A stretch of DNA of 64,000 nucleotides from Fictibacillus enclensis (GTDB lineage Bacteria > Bacillota > Bacilli > Bacillales > Fictibacillaceae): assembly GCF_001457035.1 (NCBI RefSeq), contig NZ_KQ758618.1:124001-188000 (forward strand). The letters run 5' to 3'. The position numbers were made by a program, and so were the translations under genes. Of this stretch, positions 8,149 through 16,952 are shown one piece after another (position 1 is the stretch's first letter; each line of letters starts with the position of its first letter). The notes below the pieces were generated by a model. The model saw nothing but the letters and a program-made list of their open reading frames with translations. It did not search any database and was not told the origin of the DNA.

Positions 8149-9135
8149 TTATTCACTCCTCACTGGAAATCCAATGGTTTCTGAAGGGGCATCCAGGTAC
8201 CCGAGCAATTCATCATCGACAGCCAGCAGGGTAATGGAGAAACCGTGCATTTCTAACGAAGTCATGTAGTTTCCTGTATAGCTGCGGGCAATCGAGTATT
8301 CTCTCTGTTCCAATTGTTCACTCACATATTTGTAGGCGAGGTACAGTTCTGAGATGGGAGTACCGCCCATTCCGTTTACCATCAGGGCAATCCGTTTGTC
8401 GGTTACTTCTGCGGTCAGCCGGTCGAGCAGCTCCGACACGATCTCATTTACAGGTGCGACAGTTTTCCGTTCAATGCCTTTTTCCCCATGGATGCCAATC
8501 CCGATTTCCATTTCGTTTTCGTGTAGCTCAAAGCCCGGCTTGCCGCTCTCTGGCATAAAACACGGGGAAAGAGCCATGCCAATGGAACGAACCTGATTAA
8601 TGGCTTTTTCTGCCGCTTTTTTGACTTCTGATAGCGATTTTCCTGCTGCGGCGGCTGCACCAGCAATTTTATGAACAAAAACGGTTCCGGCCACACCACG
8701 CCGATCTTCTGCATTTTTAATGGCAATATCGTCATTAACAATAACCGTTTCAACCTGTATGCCTTCAAGTTCAGCGAGTTCCTTGGCCATGTCAAAATTC
8801 ATCACATCACCTGAATAATTTTTGACGATCAGCAGCACGCCTGCGCCGCCGTCAGCTGCCTTGATTCCCTCAAGCACCATATCCGGCGTCGGTGAGGTAA
8901 ATACTTCACCGCATACGGCAGCACTCAGCATGCCTTCTCCAACGTAACCTGCGTGTGCCGGTTCATGGCCGCTGCCTCCTCCCGAAACCAGCCCAACCTG
9001 GCCAGAAGGGGTGCCGTCTTTGCGTTTAATGACATTTACACCTTCTACCTTTTCATAGTAATCAGGATGGGAGCGAACGAGTCCATCAACGATGTCTGTT
9101 ACAAATTGATTAGGATCCTGCAATAGTTTATCCAA
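8149..9135 (-). CDS. dhaK: DhaK, dihydroxyacetone-binding kinase subunit
   Basis: DhaK (about 328 residues) binds dihydroxyacetone covalently through a histidine, seen here in GIGIHGEKG near residue 216. The glycine-rich GGGSGHEPAHAGYVG motif near 53-67 is the other family signature. With DhaL and DhaM it converts dihydroxyacetone to dihydroxyacetone phosphate in glycerol or triose use. I favour a TTG start at 9135, eight bases after AAGGAG; the ATG at 9141 is only two bases from it. The resulting N-terminus (MDKLLQDPNQFV) also fits the family. A cre-like site lies just upstream. Confidence 0.92.
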   Translation of the reverse strand: MDKLLQDPNQFVTDIVDGLVRSHPDYYEKVEGVNVIKRKDGTPSGQVGLVSGGGSGHEPAHAGYVGEGMLSAAVCGEVFTSPTPDMVLEGIKAADGGAGVLLIVKNYSGDVMNFDMAKELAELEGIQVETVIVNDDIAIKNAEDRRGVAGTVFVHKIAGAAAAAGKSLSEVKKAAEKAINQVRSIGMALSPCFMPESGKPGFELHENEMEIGIGIHGEKGIERKTVAPVNEIVSELLDRLTAEVTDKRIALMVNGMGGTPISELYLAYKYVSEQLEQREYSIARSYTGNYMTSLEMHGFSITLLAVDDELLGYLDAPSETIGFPVRSE

Positions 9136-9163
9136 CGTCATCTCTCCTTATCAGCATGAAAAT

Positions 9164-9178
9164 TCGAAACGCTTACAT
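9164..9178 (-). promoter_or_regulatory. Probable CcpA (cre) site before dhaK
   Basis: On the minus strand this reads ATGTAAGCGTTTCGA, which matches the cre consensus WTGNAANCGNWNNCW at every fixed position except the penultimate C. It lies about 30 bases from the dhaK start, where bound CcpA would block transcription. Glucose repression of dihydroxyacetone use fits this. The rest of the gap to the permease gene holds only a weak hairpin (about 9224-9240). Confidence 0.5.
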
Positions 9179-9247
9179 TGTATTCCCTTCTGTTTATCTT
9201 ATCAACCTTCTTGCTTCAAAGAAAAAACCCTGTCTATGCAGGCCGTA

Positions 9248-10843
9248 TTATTGAGTGGATTCCACATCGTCCATTTCAATGTTCGGATCGTCAAGTCCGG
9301 CGTGGACACCCCAATAATAAAAAATGAGAGAAAGAATAGCCGCAACAAGGGTATCCCAAGGGGCGTGAATAAGATGATCGGTCTTTGTTCCGGGGCCATA
9401 GCTGCCAACAAAAGACATGGCGAGCAGGAACAAATAATAGATAATGAGCCACCATCCGGATTTCAGGTGCAGTTTAACCTCTTCTTTTGAAAACGAAGAG
9501 GAGCGGTATGCAGCGATAAAATAAAGGATGAGGGAGAGGATGATGATCGGAATGATAAAAGAAACGACCTTCCACTTGCTCCAATAAATTACCAGGGTTG
9601 CTCCGACGAATGCAAGCGGGGTAACCACTTGGGCACCTTTTAACAAGAAGGGGCGTTTAAGTTCCGGAAGCTTCTTTCTGAGCGACATGAGCGACACGGG
9701 ACCGACCACAAACGTCAGCGCTTTTAACGAGGTGCTCGCATCAACCAGATCAGCCCATGCCTGAAAGCGGTAAGGAAGCATCCAAATAATCGCCAGTACC
9801 AAGGTAAGCCAAAGCGCAGCTCTTGGCAGTCCGCTTTTCTTATCGATCTTACGAAAAATTTTAAAAAAGTAGCCGTTTTTCGCCCAGGCAAACAATGAGC
9901 GGGCAGTTGCCGAAAAATAAATATTCCCGGTGGCTGAAGGAGAGATGACGGCATCAACAAGTACAAGATTGGCGAGCCAGACAACACCCAGTGCAGTAGC
10001 CAAATCTGCCCAAGGAGAATCGAAATGAAGGCCGCTCCAGCCATCGCTCAGCATGCCAGAAGGTACAGCCCCGATATAGGCAATCTGCAGGAGCATATAA
10101 ACCATCAAACCGATCAGGACCGAATAAATAATGGCAAAGGGGATACTTTTCTCGGGGCGACGGGCTTCACCGGCAAATTCAATCGGCTGACGGAAGCCGT
10201 TGAAGGCGAATACTATTCCAGCACCAGTAACCGCTGCAAAGATTCCTTTTGTTCCACCGGGCGATGCGCCGGTGACGGCAAAATTGGAAGCATCAAAATG
10301 CATGAATAAAACGATGATGATGATAGAGGGGACAACGAATTTAAAAACAGTAAGAAAGGTGTTGATCTTTCCAAACAACGCGACACTCCAGTAGTTAAGG
10401 ATAAAGAAGAGAAGAATTAATCCGATCTGTACAGAAAATCCTCCTATGGTCGGTGTTCCATCCTTGTGGCCAAGACTGTCAAACCAATACTCCAAATATC
10501 CCCGTACGGCCTGGGATTCAATACTAATGACTGCCGAGTAGGCAAGCATGGATATGAAACCGATCAAAAAGCCGACGACAGATCCATGGGTAAAATCCGG
10601 GTAGCGGACAAAACCTCCCGCCACAGGCATGGCTGCCCCGAGTTCAGCGTATACCAGCCCGATCATCATGATGATGACTGCTCCGATGATCCAGGAAATC
10701 CAGGCATAGGGGCCCGCATACTGAGCTCCTGTGGCTGCAGCATACAGCCAGCCCGAACCAATGATGGAGCCAAGCCCGAGAAACGTGAGATCGAGTGTGT
10801 TTAACCTTCGTTTGAATGTTCCATTGTTTTGATTGGACGCCAT
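9248..10843 (-). CDS. APC-family amino acid permease
   Basis: This is a 531-residue integral membrane transporter with about 12-14 membrane helices. The first helix contains GLGSIIGSGWLYAAA, the unwound glycine motif that binds the amino acid backbone in the amino acid-polyamine-organocation family. A second conserved segment is FAFNGFRQPIEFAGEARRPEKSIP (in short, an FxGF...E..A.E..P motif) near 215-235. The substrate cannot be told from sequence. The ATG at 10843 is nine bases after AGGAG; an in-frame ATG at 10852 touches the ribosome binding site. It is monocistronic, with tnrA upstream on the same strand behind its own terminator. Confidence 0.85.
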   Translation of the reverse strand: MASNQNNGTFKRRLNTLDLTFLGLGSIIGSGWLYAAATGAQYAGPYAWISWIIGAVIIMMIGLVYAELGAAMPVAGGFVRYPDFTHGSVVGFLIGFISMLAYSAVISIESQAVRGYLEYWFDSLGHKDGTPTIGGFSVQIGLILLFFILNYWSVALFGKINTFLTVFKFVVPSIIIIVLFMHFDASNFAVTGASPGGTKGIFAAVTGAGIVFAFNGFRQPIEFAGEARRPEKSIPFAIIYSVLIGLMVYMLLQIAYIGAVPSGMLSDGWSGLHFDSPWADLATALGVVWLANLVLVDAVISPSATGNIYFSATARSLFAWAKNGYFFKIFRKIDKKSGLPRAALWLTLVLAIIWMLPYRFQAWADLVDASTSLKALTFVVGPVSLMSLRKKLPELKRPFLLKGAQVVTPLAFVGATLVIYWSKWKVVSFIIPIIILSLILYFIAAYRSSSFSKEEVKLHLKSGWWLIIYYLFLLAMSFVGSYGPGTKTDHLIHAPWDTLVAAILSLIFYYWGVHAGLDDPNIEMDDVESTQ

Positions 10844-10931
10844 ACCTTTCATCTCCTGAACGGTTAATGTTGTGTAATGATTAGTTTGAAAATTCCCTGA
10901 ATCATCCAGCTATAAACACGGCAGAAAATAG

Positions 10932-10977
10932 AAAAACCAGCTTCTCAGGTCTGGGTTCTGAGAAACTGGTTTTTTTA
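10932..10977. terminator. Bidirectional terminator after tnrA
   Basis: A 14 bp stem with one mismatch (AACCAG-TTCTCAG with its complement, 10935-10948 and 10958-10971) is flanked by A5 and T7. It overlaps the tnrA stop codon and closes tnrA on the minus strand. Confidence 0.85.
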
Positions 10978-11304
10978 TCTTTTTATCATATTGAAATGCG
11001 CGTTCAACTGCCCCCTAATCATCGTATCCCGCAATTTTTCCTTTTGGATTTGCTCCTGTGCTTTTTTCAGCTCCTTCCTGATCTCATGCGTCTGAACCCC
11101 GTCTTCTCTCTTGTCTGCTATGCTCATCAGCATCTCCACATCTGAAAAGGAATACTTGCGTGTGCCTTTTTCCGTACGGGCGGGAAAGATTAAATTCCGC
11201 TCTTCATAATACCGGATTTGTCTCACTGATAACCCTGTTAAGTCCTTAACCGTGCCGATGGAAATCACTTTTTTCTCTTTATATGATGAACTCTCATAAG
11301 ACAC
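10975..11304 (-). CDS. tnrA: TnrA, global nitrogen regulator (MerR family)
   Basis: The 109-residue protein closely follows B. subtilis TnrA from end to end: the [11 protein letters not shown] start, the MerR helix-turn-helix [21 protein letters not shown] (key residues R-Q-I-R-Y-Y-E), the [13 protein letters not shown] segment, and the short C-terminal GQLNAHF tail that contacts feedback-inhibited glutamine synthetase. That tail separates TnrA from GlnR. It activates or represses nitrogen genes when nitrogen is limiting. The GTG at 11304 is chosen because it lies eight bases after AAAGGAG and gives the same N-terminal length as known TnrA. A consensus TnrA box lies 80 bases upstream. Confidence 0.92.
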   Translation of the reverse strand: MSYESSSYKEKKVISIGTVKDLTGLSVRQIRYYEERNLIFPARTEKGTRKYSFSDVEMLMSIADKREDGVQTHEIRKELKKAQEQIQKEKLRDTMIRGQLNAHFNMIKR

Positions 11305-11383
11305 CCACATCACTCCTTTATCAGTGGTGGCACGAAGTTCTTTCCATTACTATAAAGCTTTCTGAATAGAATGAAAAGTAGTA

Positions 11384-11400
11384 TGTTAGATTTTCTAACA
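11384..11400. promoter_or_regulatory. TnrA/GlnR box upstream of tnrA
   Basis: The sequence TGTTAGATTTTCTAACA fits the TnrA/GlnR consensus TGTNA-N7-TNACA exactly and is a perfect inverted repeat around its centre. It sits 80 bases before the tnrA start codon, consistent with autoactivation, which is known for B. subtilis tnrA. The plus-strand gene at 11514 begins about 115 bases on the other side and could also respond. Confidence 0.85.
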
Positions 11401-11513
11401 TACGTTTTGGGGGTCTGAAAAAAGGGCGGAAGGTTATCTTACAGGTTGAGAGATTTCTTCCTGTTCCTTTCGTATACTGAAATCAATCATTCCGGACGAG
11501 GGGAGAGAAGCCT

Positions 11514-11876
11514 TTGTTACGTTTCATCGGACAGTTTGTGATCATCCTCGCCACCCTGGCTGCCGGAAATGCACTGTCATCCTTTTTTCACTTGCCGGTT
11601 CCCGGAAGTATACTGGGGATGTTTTTGCTGTTTCTCGGCCTGCTGACAGGAGTTGTGAAATTAAGATGGGTGGAAGGTGTCGCGAACTCCCATCTCCGTC
11701 ATATGACCTTGCTTTTTATTCCGCCAGTAGTGGGTTTGTTTTTAAACTGGGGAGCGGTTCACATTCAGCTATGGAAAGTGCTCCTTGTTCTTTCATTAAG
11801 CAGTTTGTGCATTCTGTTAGGAACAGGATACTCAGTGGAATTATATGAAAAGAGAAAAAGGAGGAGAAACGAATGA
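11514..11876 (+). CDS. CidA/LrgA-family holin-like membrane protein
   Basis: The protein has 120 residues and four membrane helices with the CidA/LrgA signature PVPGSILGMFLLFLGLL near 27-43 and a short basic tail (EKRKRRR). Members work with LrgB-type partners in control of murein hydrolase activity, programmed lysis or, in several Bacillus species, pyruvate uptake. The start is TTG 11514, about nine bases after GGGGAGAG. Its stop overlaps the ATG of the next gene (ATGA), so the pair forms an lrgAB-like operon. Whether it is of the Cid or Lrg type cannot be told here. Confidence 0.85.
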   Translation: MLRFIGQFVIILATLAAGNALSSFFHLPVPGSILGMFLLFLGLLTGVVKLRWVEGVANSHLRHMTLLFIPPVVGLFLNWGAVHIQLWKVLLVLSLSSLCILLGTGYSVELYEKRKRRRNE

Positions 11877-12574
11877 GCATCACGTTTGGCAACACTCTGT
11901 TAAGTATTGTGGCTACAGCATTGACCTATCTGTTCGGTCTGCGAATTTACCGCAAATCCAATCAGAAGTCCTGGCTCAACCCTTTATATACGGTAACGTT
12001 ACTTCTTTTTCTTTTACTTCCATTCTTGCATATGGACGTGAAATCTTATGAAAAGGGAAGCAAAATCTTTTCCCTTCTGCTCCAGACGGGAATCGTATCC
12101 CTGGCCATTCCTATTTACAAGCAATTTCCTCTGATTAGGAAAAATATCAAAAAAATCACCGTGGGCATAGTAAGCGGCGGGATGGCAGGTATTGCCTCTT
12201 CTGTAGCATTTGCGTTTCTTCTTGGATTAAAGGGCGAAGTAGTGGCGTCCCTGCTGCCGAAAACAGCCACATTGCCAGTCGCTTTGTCTGTGTCCAGTTC
12301 CCTTGGCGGAACAGCACCGCTTACCATTCTTTTTGTGTTGATTTCCGCTCTTTTTTCGTTGATCGTCGGTCCTCATGTGCTGGATGGTTGCAACATCAAG
12401 AGCAAAACGGCACGCGGTCTTGCGATGGGAATTTCCGCCCAGGCGCTTGGCGCAAATCGTTCCTTTCAATGGGGAGAGGAAGAAGGGGCAATGGGAAGTG
12501 TAGGAATGACAACGACCGCCATTCTGGTTTCAGTGACAATTCCAATGGGCATGCTGTTCATAGCATATCTATAG
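11873..12574 (+). CDS. LrgB/CidB-family membrane protein
   Basis: The 233-residue integral membrane protein belongs to the LrgB family, with motifs PLIRKNIKKI, LLPKTATLPVALSVSSSLGG and GLAMGISAQALGANR. It is the obligate partner of the CidA/LrgA-like protein encoded directly upstream, with which it shares a four-base overlap. Proposed roles for the family are antiholin-like control of autolysis and pyruvate transport. Which applies here is unknown. A small FbpA-like gene starts 20 bases after its stop. Confidence 0.88.
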   Translation: MSITFGNTLLSIVATALTYLFGLRIYRKSNQKSWLNPLYTVTLLLFLLLPFLHMDVKSYEKGSKIFSLLLQTGIVSLAIPIYKQFPLIRKNIKKITVGIVSGGMAGIASSVAFAFLLGLKGEVVASLLPKTATLPVALSVSSSLGGTAPLTILFVLISALFSLIVGPHVLDGCNIKSKTARGLAMGISAQALGANRSFQWGEEEGAMGSVGMTTTAILVSVTIPMGMLFIAYL

Positions 12575-12593
12575 AGAAAGGGGATTTTTTGTA

Positions 12594-12734
12594 ATGGAAC
12601 AGAAAAAGGAAATTCTGATTACAAAACTAATCGAAGCAGGTTTTTATAAATCCGAAAATGGGCATCTTCATGAACTGACATTAGAAGAGCTTTTGAAAGA
12701 ATATCAAACCTTAAAAATGAAGCCATTTTGTTAA
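12594..12734 (+). CDS. Small FbpA-like (Fur-regulated basic protein) gene
   Basis: This 46-residue protein (begins [19 protein letters not shown], continues with [16 protein letters not shown]) matches the short FbpA-type family in which a lysine-rich helix is followed by G-(I/F)-Y-K and the L-x-E-L motif. In B. subtilis the namesake gene is Fur-controlled and acts in the iron-sparing response. Here there is no room for a Fur box of its own, since it lies 20 bases after lrgB, so it is probably co-transcribed with lrgAB. The assignment is from the motif pattern only. Confidence 0.55.
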   Translation: MEQKKEILITKLIEAGFYKSENGHLHELTLEELLKEYQTLKMKPFC

Positions 12735-12739
12735 TGGAA

Positions 12740-13143
12740 TAATAGATCCCAATAAAAGAGCAAAGATTCTTGTTGGGTGCTGTCCTGGTGGAACGGCCTC
12801 CAATGTTATGACCTATTTGGCAAAAGGAGACACTGCGCTGTCTGTTGCCTTAACATCTGTATCCACAGTGCTTGCCCCCATTTTGACGCCATCATGTTTT
12901 TTTATTTGCAAGCAAATGGCTTCCTGTTTCACCGGGAGATTTATTCATATCTATAGCCAAAATGATCATAGGTCCTTCCCTTTGTTTCGGTTATCTGTAT
13001 TGTGGCCATCGTTGGGGCGGTTGTCGGTGGAAGCAAAGAGCAGATTGCATCCACTGGGCTTGCTATTTTCGGCGACCTATTATAGAAAGCAAGCTGAAAA
13101 ATTGGAGGCAAAGGGAGACCGCTCTCCATCTAAAGCAGCGTAA
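12740..13143 (+). pseudogene. Decayed bile acid:sodium symporter (BASS) gene
   Basis: The reading frame shows [20 protein letters not shown] followed by [21 protein letters not shown], the core signature of the BASS family (YocS-like, normally about 320 residues). The first half of the protein is missing. After ILTP a frameshift at a T-run (12897-12904) moves the reading to [22 protein letters not shown] in another frame, and another shift follows. The remnant lies directly behind the FbpA-like gene and ends at a terminator, so it is a 5'-deleted, frameshifted gene. Confidence 0.8.
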
Positions 13144-13169
13144 AACTGCCGAACCTACGGCAGTTTTTC
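13142..13169 (+). terminator. Terminator after the symporter remnant
   Basis: A 9 bp perfect stem, AAACTGCCG and its complement, has a 6-base loop and is followed by T5. Confidence 0.8.
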
Positions 13170-13275
13170 TTTGTGGTCTGTAACTTTTTTCTCTTTCATC
13201 CGTATATATGGTATGGTTTTAGAAGAATGACAGTTTCTTACTTTCTTTCCGTGAATTTTATTGGAGGAATGATGA

Positions 13276-14520
13276 ATGGCTGAAAGAGCTGAAAAGAAAA
13301 ACCAGTCCAGGATTTGGACGGTTTTGGCTGGAATCGGATTGTTTATTTTAGGTAAATTAAAATGGGTTTTTGGATTATTAAAGCTGGGGAAATTTGCAAC
13401 ATTGGCTTCCATGTTTGTATCCGTTGGTGCGTATGCCATGTTTTTCGGTTGGAAATTTGCCGTAGCCCTGGTCTATTTGCTGTTTGTTCATGAGATGGGT
13501 CACCTGGTGGCCATGAAACGGAAGGGGATACCGACCTCACCTGCGATTTTTGTACCGTTTATGGGGGCGGTCATCGGCATGAAAGAAATGCCGAAAGACG
13601 CGAAGGATGAGGCGTTTGTGGCTTATGCCGGCCCGTTGTTCGGCCTGCTTTCGTTCCTTCCTGCGGTTTACCTGTATGAAACGCAGGGGTCGCCTTTCTG
13701 GGGATTGGTTGTCTTTTTGGGTGCATTTATTAATCTGTTCAACTTGTTCCCGGTCTCTCCGCTTGACGGAGGACGAATTGTTGGAGTCCTTTCTACCAAA
13801 CTATGGCTGATCGGCCTCATCTGTATGATTCCTTACATGTTTATTTCTCCTGACCCGATTATCTTTCTTATCTTCCTGTTTGGGATTGCTACCTGGTGGA
13901 GAAGAGTTAGAGAGGATTATGTCTTGCAGGAAAGCAAGCAGTCGCTGGAGCTTCATCAGAAGGAAGAAGAAAAAATTCACGAACTGGTCCGGGAGATGGA
14001 GGAATATCGTGATCTTCCCAATTTTCCTTATATCGTGGATACCTTTATCGATGAAGGGAGAGTTGAAAAGGAACGGTTTATCCGTAATCTTCCTTCAGGT
14101 TTTACCTGGCCTTTTGTTCATGATAAAAAACGGCTGAAAAAAGACGCGATGCTGACGGAAATTAACCTGCTGCAAAAGCGGGAAAAATATTTTCTTTTTC
14201 TATACAAGCATGAAGTTATGAAAGAAAAGGAAATGGAGCGGCTGCTTGCTGAGCAGGAGTTTCATACCGGGGAAGATATGGGTGCTGAGCCTGAAGGCGG
14301 TCGTCCTGAAAAAGTTGTTGAAGCCTATCTTATGGCAGTAAAAGACGAGGCCCAAACCCAGCAAGAGGAAGTGGATCGCCGCAAGAATTATTATGTGGCC
14401 AGCTTAAAAACAAAAATTGTGGTCCTTCTTTTGTATCTTGCTCTGGCAGGTGTCTTGTCTTATTTCGCAATGTATGGACATACCATTATGGAAGTTCACC
14501 GCGAACTGCTTCAGCGGTAA
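13276..14520 (+). CDS. Site-2-protease-like membrane metallopeptidase (M50)
   Basis: The 414-residue protein carries the zinc-metalloprotease motif HEMGH at 72-76 within a membrane helix and the second M50 motif SPLDGG at 161-166, whose aspartate is the third zinc ligand. Six or so helices up to about residue 210 are followed by a charged cytoplasmic region of about 150 residues and a final membrane helix near the C-terminus, which is an extension beyond the M50 core. Site-2 proteases cut substrates within the membrane; the substrate here is unknown. GGAGG lies nine bases before the ATG. Confidence 0.85.
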   Translation: MAERAEKKNQSRIWTVLAGIGLFILGKLKWVFGLLKLGKFATLASMFVSVGAYAMFFGWKFAVALVYLLFVHEMGHLVAMKRKGIPTSPAIFVPFMGAVIGMKEMPKDAKDEAFVAYAGPLFGLLSFLPAVYLYETQGSPFWGLVVFLGAFINLFNLFPVSPLDGGRIVGVLSTKLWLIGLICMIPYMFISPDPIIFLIFLFGIATWWRRVREDYVLQESKQSLELHQKEEEKIHELVREMEEYRDLPNFPYIVDTFIDEGRVEKERFIRNLPSGFTWPFVHDKKRLKKDAMLTEINLLQKREKYFLFLYKHEVMKEKEMERLLAEQEFHTGEDMGAEPEGGRPEKVVEAYLMAVKDEAQTQQEEVDRRKNYYVASLKTKIVVLLLYLALAGVLSYFAMYGHTIMEVHRELLQR

Positions 14521-14527
14521 TTAAAAA

Positions 14528-14563
14528 ATGCCCGGCACACCATTGGAAGCCGGGCGTATTTTA
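14528..14563. terminator. Bidirectional terminator
   Basis: A 7 bp GC stem (GCCCGGC / GCCGGGC) is flanked by A6 on the left and an AT-rich run on the right. It separates the convergent M50 peptidase and yqhV-like genes. Confidence 0.75.
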
Positions 14564-14836
14564 TTATTTTCGTATTCCATAAATGATCAGCCCCAGACCG
14601 GCCACAATCCAAAGCAATTTTGCCGTGCTGATCTTGGCTGTGATGCCGACTAACCCTAAGGACATGGTCGAAAAGAAAATAAAAGGTCCGATAATGGACA
14701 GCGTGGAATTGATCAGCAAGGCTTTTTCAACTGAATTAAAACGGAGCATTAAAAATGCGGCACTTACTTCGCATACCCCGGACAGAATCCTGATCATGGC
14801 CATGCCGAGGACGATTTTCTCAAATACTTGAAACAT
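14564..14836 (-). CDS. yqhV: YqhV-family membrane protein (DUF2619)
   Basis: This 90-residue protein has three hydrophobic helices and closely follows the YqhV/DUF2619 pattern: a MFQVFEKIVLGMAMIRILSG start, LMLRFNSVEKALLINS in the middle and a short IRK end. Its function is unknown; in B. subtilis yqhV lies near sporulation genes, which is not the case here. The ATG at 14836 is preceded by a GGGGG ribosome binding site; upstream in-frame ATGs extend the frame without one. Confidence 0.8.
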   Translation of the reverse strand: MFQVFEKIVLGMAMIRILSGVCEVSAAFLMLRFNSVEKALLINSTLSIIGPFIFFSTMSLGLVGITAKISTAKLLWIVAGLGLIIYGIRK

Positions 14837-15157
14837 ACAGTCAACCCCCATGAAGTGCATGCTGCACGTAGTCGCCGGCCGTTATGTACCCGTACAATAA
14901 ATGGCTGTCCATATACTATATGTTGTCCACCCCAAAGTAGAAGTTGAAAGCAAGTGCCTTTTCAAAGGGCTGAAATCACCTGTGAAATGTGTAAATTTAT
15001 TTGGTATTTTACAAAATAGTTAAAGAAAAAGATTATTCGACAAAACTTCTTACTATTCGCTAAATGATACGTTTGACAACATTTTTTTAAATGTGTAATA
15101 CTATGAATGTATAGGGCTCCTATACAGATTGTCATGACGAAGGGATAGTGAAAGTAC
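14837..15157. promoter_or_regulatory. Intergenic region with the csp promoter and long 5' leader
   Basis: On the plus strand TTGACA (15073-15078) and TAATAC (15096-15101) are 17 bases apart and form a good sigma-A promoter for the cold-shock gene. The transcript would carry a leader of about 50 bases, as is usual for cold-shock mRNAs. The left half (14837-15060) is AT-rich and shows no gene. Confidence 0.6.
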
Positions 15158-15355
15158 ATGCAAGGAAAAGTAAAATGGTTTAATGCAGAAAAAGGATTTG
15201 GCTTTATCGAAAGAGAAGATGGAGATGATGTATTCGTACATTTCTCAGCCATCAATTCAGAAGGTTATAAGTCTCTTGATGAAGGCCAAGAAGTTGAGTT
15301 TGAAATCGTTGACGGAGCTCGTGGACCACAAGCAGCTAACGTAACCAAACTATAA
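15158..15355 (+). CDS. Cold-shock protein (CspB/CspD type)
   Basis: The 65-residue protein is a single cold-shock domain with the RNP1 motif KGFGFIE (about 13-19) and the RNP2 motif DVFVHFSAI (about 24-32), which bind single-stranded RNA. It acts as an RNA chaperone that melts structures at low temperature or in stationary phase. Length and sequence are typical of B. subtilis CspB/CspC/CspD, but which paralogue it matches cannot be decided. It has its own promoter and terminator. Confidence 0.95.
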   Translation: MQGKVKWFNAEKGFGFIEREDGDDVFVHFSAINSEGYKSLDEGQEVEFEIVDGARGPQAANVTKL

Positions 15356-15382
15356 TAATAACTAGCCGATACTTCGGATAAT

Positions 15383-15414
15383 AACCCAGCATTCTTAGAA
15401 TGCTGGGTTATTTA
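15383..15414. terminator. Strong bidirectional terminator
   Basis: A perfect 12 bp stem (AACCCAGCATTC and complement) with a TTA loop lies between the convergent csp and permease genes. Confidence 0.85.
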
Positions 15415-15420
15415 TGTGAA

Positions 15421-16845
15421 TCAATATTCTTCTTCAGATTTGTGAACCTTTTTAAATTTGCCAAACCGTGAACCGAGGTAATAGGCGCCGAGAATGATGG
15501 CTACAAAGCCAAGACTGATAAAAAATCCTACCCGCTGATTAGTGTGCAGGAGAGACCCTGCGATCGTAAAGGCAATGAGAGCAATACCCAGATAAGAGGT
15601 TAACGGATAGGATGCAGATCGGTAATGCTCTTCGCTGGAGCCAATTTGTTTTCTTTTTTTGATATGGGAGGACAGGATGATCACCCAGTTCAAAATCAGC
15701 ATGATACCAGCAGAGGTTGTCATATATTCATATACTGTGTCCGGCAATAAAAAGGAGAAAAGGACAGAGATCGCAAGGCCGATACCGCTCAAGCCGAGAG
15801 CACCTGCAGCAACTCCGCGGCTGTTCTTTTTCTGAAGGCGTCCGGGAGCATCACCGTCTTTGGCCAGGGAAACCATAATGCTGGTTATGGAGAACAGAGC
15901 TCCTACCATGGTAGAAAATGCAGCACTGATCAGTATGACGTTGAATATCGTGTCCAGATAAGGAATAGGGAAACTTGCCAGCGCTTTGACAAACGGGCTT
16001 TTGTCCTCATTAATGATGTGAAAGGAAACCATCATCAAAATAAATAGAATACTAACGGCGTACAGCACTGTTAATGCGATGACGAGAAATGTACCGGCTT
16101 TTGGTACATCTTTTTTATTTCTTAACTCTGTGGAGAGAACCCCCAGCACTTCAATTCCACCGTAGGAAAATAAAATAAAAATCATCGCGGACCAGAAACC
16201 TGAGAAGCCGTTTGGAAACCAGCCGTGTGCAAAGGAAGCAGAAGAAAGACCTGCCTTCGCACTGTTGGGGGAAATGACGCCCGTCACAGCGAGAATCCCA
16301 AATCCAATAAACGCCACAAGAGTGGATATTTTGATCACCGCAAAGAACGATTCAATGCTGCCGAAGTTTTTTACGCCGAGCAGGTTAATACCAAGCGCAA
16401 GTATAGAATAAACAACGGATAAGAGCCAGAGGGGCACATGGGGCAGCCAAAGCTGTGTAAAGATGGCCAGGGCTGTTACTTCACTGGACATGATCAAAAC
16501 ACCGGCAGTCCAGTAGATCCAGCCGCTCATAAATCCGACAGGATGGCCGAATGCCTGACCGGCATATGTCCGGAAAGAACCGGGCTGTGGATCCTGTACC
16601 GTCATTTCAGCAAGTGCACTAAAGACAAAATAGGCCGTTAAACCGGCAAGGAGGTAGCCAATCAGCACGGAAGGCCCTGCTGAATGGATGGAAAGTCCAG
16701 ACCCCAGAAAAAATCCCGCACCGATCACTGAGCCAATGCCAATCAATGAAAGCTGCCACCAGGCGAGTTTATGGGATTTCCCTTTCTTAACCTTGCTTTG
16801 TTGGACGTTTTTCACACTTTGTTTAACAACATTTTGGTTATGCAT
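15421..16845 (-). CDS. Amino acid permease (APC superfamily)
   Basis: The 474-residue transporter has about 12 membrane helices. The first carries GIGSVIGAGFFLGSG, the substrate-backbone binding motif, and the SYGGIEVLGVLSTELRNKKDVPKA segment (key residues G-x-E and P) matches bacterial amino acid permeases of the YtnA/YbgF sort. A lysine-rich cytoplasmic N-terminus of about 27 residues precedes it. The substrate is unknown. GGAGGGATCG lies before the ATG. It is a single-gene unit divergent from hpf. Confidence 0.85.
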   Translation of the reverse strand: MHNQNVVKQSVKNVQQSKVKKGKSHKLAWWQLSLIGIGSVIGAGFFLGSGLSIHSAGPSVLIGYLLAGLTAYFVFSALAEMTVQDPQPGSFRTYAGQAFGHPVGFMSGWIYWTAGVLIMSSEVTALAIFTQLWLPHVPLWLLSVVYSILALGINLLGVKNFGSIESFFAVIKISTLVAFIGFGILAVTGVISPNSAKAGLSSASFAHGWFPNGFSGFWSAMIFILFSYGGIEVLGVLSTELRNKKDVPKAGTFLVIALTVLYAVSILFILMMVSFHIINEDKSPFVKALASFPIPYLDTIFNVILISAAFSTMVGALFSITSIMVSLAKDGDAPGRLQKKNSRGVAAGALGLSGIGLAISVLFSFLLPDTVYEYMTTSAGIMLILNWVIILSSHIKKRKQIGSSEEHYRSASYPLTSYLGIALIAFTIAGSLLHTNQRVGFFISLGFVAIILGAYYLGSRFGKFKKVHKSEEEY

Positions 16846-16952
16846 ATCGATCCCTCCTATACCTTACATCCCCATTGTGCCCGAAACTTAGCTTTCTATT
16901 GGCTGAGTCGAAAATTGTCGAGAAAGAAATTTTATTGTCAAGATATTTTAAA

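Noticed and set aside
12808-13143. 111-codon frame after the FbpA-like gene read as a new protein
   Set aside because: Its first part is the core of the BASS transporter family and the rest is out of frame; it is a pseudogene.
14990-15013. TGTAAA-N12-TTTACA upstream of the cold-shock gene, considered as an operator
   Set aside because: AT-rich region in which such pairs arise easily, and the spacing fits no regulator that I can name.
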